A stretch of DNA of 8,320 nt from an uncultured Burkholderiales bacterium (GTDB taxonomy: Bacteria; Pseudomonadota; Gammaproteobacteria; Burkholderiales; Burkholderiaceae_C): contig CAISQQ010000055.1 in the NCBI GenBank assembly GCA_903887655.1, positions 1 to 8,320 of the forward strand, given 5' to 3'. Below the pieces are notes generated by a model that was not told where the DNA came from, made no database searches, and was given only the letters and a program-made list of their open reading frames with translations. Below, one piece after another: positions 1-5,960 of this stretch; the first letter of the stretch is position 1, and each line of letters begins with the position of its first letter. The position numbers and the translations under genes are program-made.

Positions 1-782
1 ATGGGGGTGAGGAGCAACCAGGCATCAAAGCGGGCTTTGATGCTGGCGTTTTTCAAGGCTTGGCGGGCAGTCAAAGCGATCACGATCAGGCCCAACAAGA
101 TGACCCACCACTGCTGCAGTAAAAATGACGAGAGCGTGAGCATGATGGTGGTGAGCAAGGGCAACTGGTGCTGGCTTGAGGTGAACACGTGGGCGACTTG
201 TGGGACCACATAGGTGAGTAAAAAAAGGACAATGAAGACGGCAATCGCGCTCACTATGGCGGGGTAGAGCAAGGCCTGCAGCACCTTGCTTTGGAGCTCG
301 TTTTGCGCTTCCAAATCACTGGCCAAGCGGGTGAGGACCAAGCCGAGTTGTCCGCTTTGCTCGCCCGCGGCAATGCTGGCGCGGTAGACCGCAGAAAACT
401 CCTGGGGATGGGGCTCCAAGGACTTGGCAAAACTCGCTCCCGCGTTGACCTCGGAGCGAATGGACGCCACCAAGTCGCGAGCGGCTGGGCTGGGCGCTTC
501 GCTGGCGAGCGCATTCAAGGCGCGCTCGAGTGGGAGTCCCGCTTTGATGAGTTCGGCCAGTTGGCGTGTCCACAAGGTGAGGGCGGCGCTTGAGAAGACC
601 CGAGATTTCCACAGCTCTTTGTGCAAAATGGAGTCGGATTGTTTGGACACCAGCGCCACGCGCAGGGGTATGAGCGACCTCTTTCTGAGCAACTGGCGAA
701 CCGCTCGCTCCGAGTCGCCCTCGAGCACCCCCGCTTGGGTTTGTCCTTGCGGATCCAGGGCTTGGTAGGTGAACGCGGGCAT
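1..782 (-). CDS. gspF: T2SS inner-membrane platform protein GspF (partial, C-terminus off the left edge)
   Basis: GspF is the polytopic inner-membrane protein of the T2SS platform. It contacts GspE and GspL and is thought to couple ATP hydrolysis to pseudopilus assembly. The 260 visible residues start MPAFTYQALDPQG, the usual GspF opening. The first T2SSF domain follows at about residues 67-190, with family motifs WTRQLAELIKAGLPLERAL (71-89), AAGEQSGQL (138-146) and LLYPAIV (171-177). A first hydrophobic segment lies at about 172-195 and a second at about 219-238. Full-length GspF is about 400 residues, so the second T2SSF domain and third membrane helix lie beyond the window. The ATG at 782 begins 12 bp after the gspE stop. 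No Shine-Dalgarno is visible there (the upstream bases are pyrimidine-rich), so reinitiation after gspE is plausible. PilC of type IV pili is homologous, but the operon makes GspF the right name. Confidence 0.95.
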   Translation of the reverse strand, partial: MPAFTYQALDPQGQTQAGVLEGDSERAVRQLLRKRSLIPLRVALVSKQSDSILHKELWKSRVFSSAALTLWTRQLAELIKAGLPLERALNALASEAPSPAARDLVASIRSEVNAGASFAKSLEPHPQEFSAVYRASIAAGEQSGQLGLVLTRLASDLEAQNELQSKVLQALLYPAIVSAIAVFIVLFLLTYVVPQVAHVFTSSQHQLPLLTTIMLTLSSFLLQQWWVILLGLIVIALTARQALKNASIKARFDAWLLLTP

Positions 783-794
783 AGGGTGAGGAGA

Positions 795-2192
795 TCAGTC
801 TCGCGTGACGCGCACGAGTTCTTCAAGCGTGGTCACGCCCTCATTGACGAGCCGCTGGCCGTCTTCGCGCATGAGCTGCATGCCGCCCATCAAGGCCGCG
901 CGCTTGAGGTCGGCCTCGGACGCTTGGTTGTGGATGAGCTCACGCATGGCGGCGTCCACACTCAAGAGCTCAAAGATGCCCGTGCGACCTTGGTAGCCGG
1001 TTTGGTGACACTGCTCACAGCCTTGGGCTTGGCAAGTGCCGCAGATGCGGCGCACCAGGCGTTGGGCCAAGGCGCCCAGCAGCGAGGAGCTCAGCAAAAA
1101 GGGCTCGACCCCCATGTCCATCAAGCGCGTGACGGCCGAGCACGCGTCATTGGTGTGCAAGGTGGCCAGCACCAAGTGACCGGTGAGGGACGCTTGGATG
1201 GCGATTTGAGCGGTCTCAAAGTCGCGAATCTCCCCAATCATGATCACATCGGGGTCTTGGCGCAAGATGGCGCGCAAGGCCTTGGCAAAGGTGAGGTCGA
1301 TTTTGGGGTTGACTTGGGTCTGACCCACACCTGGGAGTTCGTACTCGATGGGGTCTTCCACCGTCAAGATGTTTTGGGTCGACGCGTCCAAGGTTTGCAA
1401 GGCCGCGTACAAGGTGGTGGTTTTACCGCTGCCCGTGGGCCCAGTCACCAAAATGATGCCGTGGGGCTGTTCAATCAAATGGGCAAAGCGCGTCAAGGTC
1501 TGTCCGCCCATGCCGACCGAGGCCAAGCTCAAGCGGCTCTCGCTTTTGTCCAGCAGCCGCAGCACTGCACGCTCACCGTGCGCGCTAGCCAAGGTGGAGA
1601 CGCGCACATCAATGGCGCGTTGTCCTAGGCGCAGAGAGATTCGACCGTCTTGGGGCAGGCGTTTTTCTGCAATGTCCAAGTCGGCCATGATTTTGAGTCT
1701 GGAGATGAGCGCTGCGTGCAAGCCGCGGTGGGGTTGCACCACCTCTCGCAAGCTGCCATCGATGCGAAAGCGCACACTCGAGTGTCGCTCGTAGGGCTCG
1801 ATGTGGATGTCGCTGGCCCCCTCTTTGGCCGCTTGTGTGAGCAAGGCGTTGAGTAAACGGATGATGGGCGCATCGTCCGCCGCCTCCAAGAGGTCTTCCA
1901 CGCCGGGGAGCTCTTGCATCATGCGCGTGAGGTCCACATCGCTTTGCACTTCATGGGCAACGGTGGCGGCAGACGACTCGCCGGTGGCGTAAACGCTGCT
2001 GATTTTTTGTCGCAATTGTGCCGCAGGCAAGACCTGAAAATGCTCAATACCGCTGGCGGCCGTCAGGCGAGTCACCTCCGACCAGGCGTTCAAATCCGGT
2101 GTGGGTGTCATCCACAGGGTCAAGCTGCCGTCTTTGTCTTCCAAGAGCATCTCGTGCTCTCTGGCAAAGGCGTAAGGCAAAGGATAAGCCAT
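795..2192 (-). CDS. gspE: T2SS assembly ATPase GspE
   Basis: GspE is the cytoplasmic hexameric ATPase that powers pseudopilus assembly, docked to the membrane through GspL. The 465 residues hold an N-terminal domain (about 1-100), then the two-part secretion ATPase core. Visible motifs are Walker A GPTGSGKTT (251-259), the Asp box LTVEDPIEY (276-284), Walker B DVIMIGEIRD (315-324) and the His box TGHLVLATLHTNDA (337-350). A four-cysteine site sits at C384, C387, C392 and C395. Only four residues separate its two CxxC pairs, whereas characterised GspE proteins carry about 29. This helps explain why the protein is shorter than the roughly 500 residues of Vibrio EpsE. The opening MAYPLPYAFA is typical of betaproteobacterial GspE and supports the start at 2192. 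The gene follows gspD by 13 bp without a clear ribosome binding site. PilB is the main alternative family, but the neighbours exclude it. Confidence 0.97.
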   Translation of the reverse strand: MAYPLPYAFAREHEMLLEDKDGSLTLWMTPTPDLNAWSEVTRLTAASGIEHFQVLPAAQLRQKISSVYATGESSAATVAHEVQSDVDLTRMMQELPGVEDLLEAADDAPIIRLLNALLTQAAKEGASDIHIEPYERHSSVRFRIDGSLREVVQPHRGLHAALISRLKIMADLDIAEKRLPQDGRISLRLGQRAIDVRVSTLASAHGERAVLRLLDKSESRLSLASVGMGGQTLTRFAHLIEQPHGIILVTGPTGSGKTTTLYAALQTLDASTQNILTVEDPIEYELPGVGQTQVNPKIDLTFAKALRAILRQDPDVIMIGEIRDFETAQIAIQASLTGHLVLATLHTNDACSAVTRLMDMGVEPFLLSSSLLGALAQRLVRRICGTCQAQGCEQCHQTGYQGRTGIFELLSVDAAMRELIHNQASEADLKRAALMGGMQLMREDGQRLVNEGVTTLEELVRVTRD

Positions 2193-2205
2193 GGTGGTGC
2201 TGATG

Positions 2206-4557
2206 TTATCGAGCCGATGAGCCCGAGTTTGTGCTCGGGTTCATATTTGGGTTCGTGCCCGGTTTCTGGGTCGGTGTGAGCGTTTGAAAAGTACCCGCTG
2301 GGAGGGACACATCGCTCTCGATGGGCAGGGCAAAATTGGGCTCGAGCTTGGCGCCGCGCTCAAGCCCCATCATTTGCTCATAGCGCCCTTGTGAGAGCAC
2401 CTCGGTGGACTGGGCATCTCTCAAAACCACGGGACGTAAAAAGACCATCAAATTGGTTTTTTTACGAGTTCTGTTTTCACTTTTGAACAAGGCCCCAAAA
2501 AACGGCAGGTCACCGGCACCGGGGACTTGGGATTTGTTGCCGTCGAACTCATCGGAGAGAAGGCCGCCGAGCACCACGATGGAGCCGTCATCGACGAGCA
2601 CATTCGACTCGATCGATCGCTTGTTGGTGATCAGGCCCGAGACCGAGCCCACCGAGGTCGGGTCCACACTGGAGACCTCTTGGTAGATGGTGAGTTTGAC
2701 AGAGCCGGTTTGGCTGATTTGCGGCTTGACGCGCAGGGTCAGACCGACGTCCTTGCGCTCAATGGTTTGAAACGGATTCACCGCCCCATTGGTGGTGTTG
2801 GCCGTGGAGTATTGCCCGGTCACGAACGGCACGTTTTGACCCACCACGATCTTGGCCTCTTCATTGTCGAGGGTGAGCAAGTTGGGCGTCGACAAGATAT
2901 TGGTGCCACCGTCTTGCTGCAAAAAATTGGCCAAGGTGGAGAGCACATAAGCGCCGTTGACGTTTTTGAAAGTGCCCACATTCAACCCCGAGCCCGGGGA
3001 GACTGTGCCACTGGTGCCACTGGTGCCGAGGGTCAAAATGTTCGAGCCTCCGGCTCCAAAATTGGTCCCAATCACGCCCACATTGCCACCCTTGGAGCCC
3101 AAAAAGTTTTGCCACTGGATTCCAAATTGTGATGTTTTGCTGGCATCGACCTCGGCGATGAGGCTCTCGACCATCACTTGAGCGCGTCGCGCATCGAGCT
3201 GATCAATCACAGCGCGCATTTGCCTGAATTGGGGCTCACTGGCGGTGATGATGAGGGCGTTGGTGGCGGTGTCGGCTTGAATTTGGCCGCCCGTGGTGGC
3301 CATTGCTGGGTTCGCGCCCGTGGGGGAGGCCATGGCCGGAGTCGGGGGGGCGGCGACCGCGGTGGGCAGCATGCCTGGCACCGTGGCGCCCATTTGCGTG
3401 CTTTGCATGGCCGCTCTGAGGGTGTTGGCGAGCTTGGTGGCATCGGCGTTTTTGAGGTAAACGACGTGGATATTGCCCGAGGCCGAGTCGCTGCTGGGGC
3501 GGTCCAGTTTTTCAATCAAGTTGCGCGCTTGGGTCGCGCGCGAGGGGTTGGCTGCGCGCAAAATCAAGGCGTTGCTCCTGGGCTCGGCGATGATGGTGGT
3601 TTTGTAGCCCCCCGCCTCGTTGCTGGGCGGTGAGCCTTGGACTTGCGCTCCACTCGCGAGGGTCGCGTCGAGCAAACGACTCACCAGCGGTGCGAGATCC
3701 GTGGCGATGGCCGATTTGAGGGGGATCACCTCGACATCGCTCGCATTGGCCACATCCAAAGACGCAATGATGCGGGCCAGGCGCTGCAAGTTGTCGCCAT
3801 AGTCGGTGATGACCAAGGCGTTGGAGTTGGGGCTCACATTGATGGTGTTGTTGGGGCTGATCAAGGGGCGAAGGACGTTGAGCAAATTGTTGGCGCTCTC
3901 GTGCTCGAGTCGAAAGATTTGCGTGACAACTTGCCCAGACCCCGGCGTGGCTGCATTGGTGCTCAAAGACACCGAGCCGCCTTGCAGTTTCGCATCGGCC
4001 TCGGGCAAGACTTTGTAGAGGCCATTGACTTCGACGACGCTGAACATTTGAAGCCGCAAAGCCGAGACAAACAGTCCCCAGGCCTGGGCGGCGTTGACCG
4101 GTTTGTCGGTGGACAAACTGATGGTGCCATGCACCTTGGGGTCGACCACCAGGTTTTTATCCGTGAGGGTGGCCATGGTTTTGGCGACGGCTTCAATGTC
4201 TGCGCCCACAAAGTTCAGGAGCAGGCCTTGGGCGGTTTTTTCAATCCCGCCGCTCATGGCGTTGTTTGAAGCCGTGGCGTTGGTGCTCGCGCTCGTGTTC
4301 ATCGTGCCAGGTAATGGACCAGGACCTGGAGCGGGTGCTGCTGCACCGGCCTGAGCGCTCTTGGCGGGCATGCCCGCTGGCATCATGGCCGCGGGCGGCA
4401 TTTGAGCGAGGCCGACAGATTGCCCCAAGAGCAATGCGACCCAGCTGGCGGCACCCCAAGCCCACGCTGCGGGGCCCACGTTTGCATGCCCAGGCAGCCT
4501 GGTGCGGCCTGGGAACGTCTGGGCGGGTGGGGAGAGTTGACCGTTGTGTATCTGCAT
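2206..4557 (-). CDS. gspD: T2SS outer-membrane secretin GspD
   Basis: GspD forms the multimeric outer-membrane channel through which folded substrates leave. The 783 residues begin with an unusually long N-terminal stretch (1-30), then a hydrophobic signal segment (about 30-51, likely cut near AQ-MPP) and an Ala/Pro/Asn-rich linker (52-105). Periplasmic domains follow: N0 about 110-190, N1 about 208-270, N2 about 274-352 and N3 about 362-456. N3 is split by a Pro/Ala/Met-rich loop (about 387-423). The secretin core (about 460-712) shows VMVESLIAEV (461-470), NILSTPNLLTLDNEEA (553-568) and the VPGAGDLPFFGALF signature (678-691). The last 20 or so residues are rich in Pro, Asn, Ser and Thr. The ATG at 4557 has GAAGG eight bases upstream. 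The gene lies 39 bp after gspN and 13 bp before gspE. No lipobox is seen, so a separate pilotin or self-insertion is possible. Family identity is certain; domain edges are approximate. Confidence 0.97.
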   Translation of the reverse strand: MQIHNGQLSPPAQTFPGRTRLPGHANVGPAAWAWGAASWVALLLGQSVGLAQMPPAAMMPAGMPAKSAQAGAAAPAPGPGPLPGTMNTSASTNATASNNAMSGGIEKTAQGLLLNFVGADIEAVAKTMATLTDKNLVVDPKVHGTISLSTDKPVNAAQAWGLFVSALRLQMFSVVEVNGLYKVLPEADAKLQGGSVSLSTNAATPGSGQVVTQIFRLEHESANNLLNVLRPLISPNNTINVSPNSNALVITDYGDNLQRLARIIASLDVANASDVEVIPLKSAIATDLAPLVSRLLDATLASGAQVQGSPPSNEAGGYKTTIIAEPRSNALILRAANPSRATQARNLIEKLDRPSSDSASGNIHVVYLKNADATKLANTLRAAMQSTQMGATVPGMLPTAVAAPPTPAMASPTGANPAMATTGGQIQADTATNALIITASEPQFRQMRAVIDQLDARRAQVMVESLIAEVDASKTSQFGIQWQNFLGSKGGNVGVIGTNFGAGGSNILTLGTSGTSGTVSPGSGLNVGTFKNVNGAYVLSTLANFLQQDGGTNILSTPNLLTLDNEEAKIVVGQNVPFVTGQYSTANTTNGAVNPFQTIERKDVGLTLRVKPQISQTGSVKLTIYQEVSSVDPTSVGSVSGLITNKRSIESNVLVDDGSIVVLGGLLSDEFDGNKSQVPGAGDLPFFGALFKSENRTRKKTNLMVFLRPVVLRDAQSTEVLSQGRYEQMMGLERGAKLEPNFALPIESDVSLPAGTFQTLTPTQKPGTNPNMNPSTNSGSSAR
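2218..2243 (-). other. Hairpin at the 3' end of gspD
   Basis: On the transcript TGAACCCGAG pairs with CTCGGGCTCA around a six-base loop (CACAAA). This gives six contiguous pairs, one mismatch and three more pairs. It lies in the codons for the Asn/Ser-rich GspD tail and ends nine bases before the gspD stop. No U-tract follows. It resembles the gspK and gspN end hairpins in placement, but its mismatch and coding position make it the weakest of the three. Confidence 0.4.
3005..3027 (-). repeat. Nine-base tandem repeat in gspD
   Basis: The unit gtgccactg (plus strand) occurs twice in a row, followed by a partial third copy. It encodes the repeated Gly-Thr-Ser of GspD residues 511-518, in a Gly/Ser-rich segment of the secretin core that is probably a flexible loop. 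The period is a multiple of three, so copy-number change would lengthen or shorten the loop without a frameshift. Confidence 0.6.
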
Positions 4558-4570
4558 GACCGTGACCTTC
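4558..4570 (-). promoter_or_regulatory. Ribosome binding site of gspD
   Basis: GAAGG at 4570-4566 lies eight bases before the ATG at 4557, in the short gap after gspN. It supports the upstream ATG as the gspD start even though this gives an unusually long pre-signal N-terminus. The secretin would then be translated independently of gspN rather than by overlap. Confidence 0.65.
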
Positions 4571-4593
4571 GCTTCTCAAATCCAAATGTACCG

Positions 4594-4612
4594 ACTTCAC
4601 TCCAAGTGAAGT
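4594..4612 (-). other. Perfect hairpin over the gspN stop codon
   Basis: The arms ACTTCACT and AGTGAAGT form an eight-base-pair perfect stem with a three-base loop (TGG on the transcript). The gspN stop (4599-4597) lies in the 3' arm. No U-tract follows, so termination is unlikely. It sits 24 bases before the gspD Shine-Dalgarno and might act in mRNA processing or partial attenuation between gspN and gspD. Confidence 0.55.
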
Positions 4613-5379
4613 TGTGCCTCGTTGCCGTGTCGCTGCCCAAGAACGTTGAGCAAATTGGACAAGGCGGTGTCCCCACCACTGGCGGTTGAGGCCACCCCAT
4701 CAAACCGCAGTCGCCCCTGTTTCCATTGGCCCGTGCCTTGAAGGATCAAGCGGCTGGATGCGAGACTCGTCAAGGTCAGCCCCAACGTGGGTTGGCCTGA
4801 GATCACCACGACATAGGAGCCCAGGGGCTTGACCGTCGAGAGTCGAGAGGATAACCCATTGAGCTGCAATTGAACGACGCCTTGCAAAGCCAGCTCTTCG
4901 CCATGGATGCTCAGCCGCGCTTCTTGGCTGTTGAGCGCCAATTCACCTTGCAACTCCAAGGTGTTCCAGGGCGCGCCCAGGGCTTGCAGCCAGCGCGCGG
5001 ATAAACGGACAGCGGCATCCCCCAAAGACACCGACCAACCAGGCCAATTCCAAGCCACTTGAGCCCGAGCGGGGTGGCTCATGCAACACGCGGCCATGAG
5101 CTCGAGCTCCCCAGCGCTCCAGCGCGTCCAGTGCAGCTGCCAGCTCACTCGCCCAGGCAAGGCGGTGGCGTGTGCGTCCCCAGCGCCCGAGCTCAAGGCC
5201 AGTTGCGCGTTGCCCCGCCAGACACTGCCTTGTGGGTCAATCAACAAGACACGGCCTTGGGTGGCATGAGAAAGACCGCTGGCCAGCCAATGGGCGGGTG
5301 CACCGAAGAGCAAAGCCGCCAAGCCGCCCGCCAACACAGCGAGCCACAGGGCCTTGAGCGTGAGTCTGGGATCGGTCAT
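4597..5379 (-). CDS. gspN: T2SS accessory protein GspN
   Basis: GspN is an accessory T2SS protein present in only some systems. It is bitopic, with one N-terminal membrane anchor and a periplasmic domain, and its exact role is not settled. The 260 residues show a hydrophobic anchor at about 9-28 after a short basic start, then QGRVLLIDPQGSVWRGNAQL (41-60). The family motif RLSTVKPLGSYVV lies at 179-191, LQGTGQWKQGRLRFDG at 213-228, and the C-terminal element LLNVLGQRHG at 243-252. I chose the ATG at 5379. A TTG at 5394 in the same frame would overlap the gspM stop as TTGA and add five residues, and it cannot be excluded. Neither start has a good Shine-Dalgarno, so translation is probably coupled to gspM. 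A periplasmic double cysteine (C98, C99) is visible. The stop codon falls inside a perfect hairpin. Confidence 0.9.
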   Translation of the reverse strand: MTDPRLTLKALWLAVLAGGLAALLFGAPAHWLASGLSHATQGRVLLIDPQGSVWRGNAQLALSSGAGDAHATALPGRVSWQLHWTRWSAGELELMAACCMSHPARAQVAWNWPGWSVSLGDAAVRLSARWLQALGAPWNTLELQGELALNSQEARLSIHGEELALQGVVQLQLNGLSSRLSTVKPLGSYVVVISGQPTLGLTLTSLASSRLILQGTGQWKQGRLRFDGVASTASGGDTALSNLLNVLGQRHGNEAQLHLE

Positions 5380-5390
5380 GGGGACAGGAC

Positions 5391-5960
5391 TCAAGGCTCG
5401 CTGGCAAACTCAAACACCAAGCGCCCGGTCCAAAGGGCGGGGGGAGCGGCTGGGTTGTTCGGGTTGAACTTGGGTGCGTTCGAGGCACCTGGCGCATTGC
5501 CACTCAAGCGGGTTCGAGCCAGATCGCTTTGGATGACTTTGCCACTGACTTGCTCTTTGATCGACAGCATCCACTTGGCGAGATCTTGGGGCGAGACGGC
5601 ACCGAGGCTCACGCTCACTTGCCGGTCATTGAAGCGCAACTGGGCCTGGGGCATGAGGTTGTGGGTGATTTGCTCAAAACTTTTTTGACCCTGCGCGAGT
5701 GGCACGGTGGGCAAGGCGCGCAAAGCGGCGGCTTCTTGCTGCTGGCGCTCCAGTGTGTGCATGCGCTCTTGAAGGCTTTCAAGCGTGGCGCTCGGCGGCG
5801 AGACATAGGCCATCAAGGGCAACCATGCCAAGCGCCACAAGAGCGCCAGGGCCAACACACCCAAGGCCAACTTGAAGCCTTGGCGCTCGCGCAGGCTCAA
5901 CCTCGAGGCGAGCCCCAAGAGCGACTCCCATCTTGAACGCTCGGGCTGCGCTTGGCTCAT
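5391..5960 (-). CDS. gspM: T2SS inner-membrane platform protein GspM
   Basis: GspM is a bitopic inner-membrane protein that pairs with GspL and stabilises the GspE-GspL-GspF platform. The 189 residues show a polar cytoplasmic start (1-29), one membrane helix (about 31-50), a Glu/Gln/Arg-rich likely coiled coil (about 58-82) and a periplasmic ferredoxin-like domain (about 93-150) with FEQITHNLMPQAQLRF at 95-110. A Pro/Asn-rich stretch (157-174) precedes the C-terminal strand LVFEF. The start at 5960 is set by the ATGA overlap with the gspL stop and by GGAGG eight bases upstream. An in-frame ATG at 5987 would add nine residues but has no ribosome binding site. GspM sequences diverge strongly, so the call rests on size, topology and position between gspL and gspN as well as sequence. 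Confidence 0.93.
   Translation of the reverse strand: MSQAQPERSRWESLLGLASRLSLRERQGFKLALGVLALALLWRLAWLPLMAYVSPPSATLESLQERMHTLERQQQEAAALRALPTVPLAQGQKSFEQITHNLMPQAQLRFNDRQVSVSLGAVSPQDLAKWMLSIKEQVSGKVIQSDLARTRLSGNAPGASNAPKFNPNNPAAPPALWTGRLVFEFASEP

Noticed and set aside
621..1628. Plus-strand open frame of 335 codons
   Set aside because: It lies antisense to gspE, which has all ATPase motifs. The product is rich in His, Gln and Gly with no recognisable domain, as expected for a GC-rich shadow frame.
220..3350. Seven-base homopolymers at 220-226 (gspF), 2457-2463 and 3344-3350 (gspD) as possible phase-variation or frameshift sites
   Set aside because: Runs of seven are short for phase variation. 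The frames are intact through them, and the surrounding residues are conserved in two of the three.
3308..3366. Possible G-quadruplex on the plus strand from several G-runs
   Set aside because: The loops between runs are well over seven bases, so a stable quadruplex is unlikely.
2527..4269. Three plus-strand open frames (2527-3132, 3178-3633, 3637-4269)
   Set aside because: All are antisense to gspD and give compositionally odd proteins with no family resemblance. The gspD frame explains the region.
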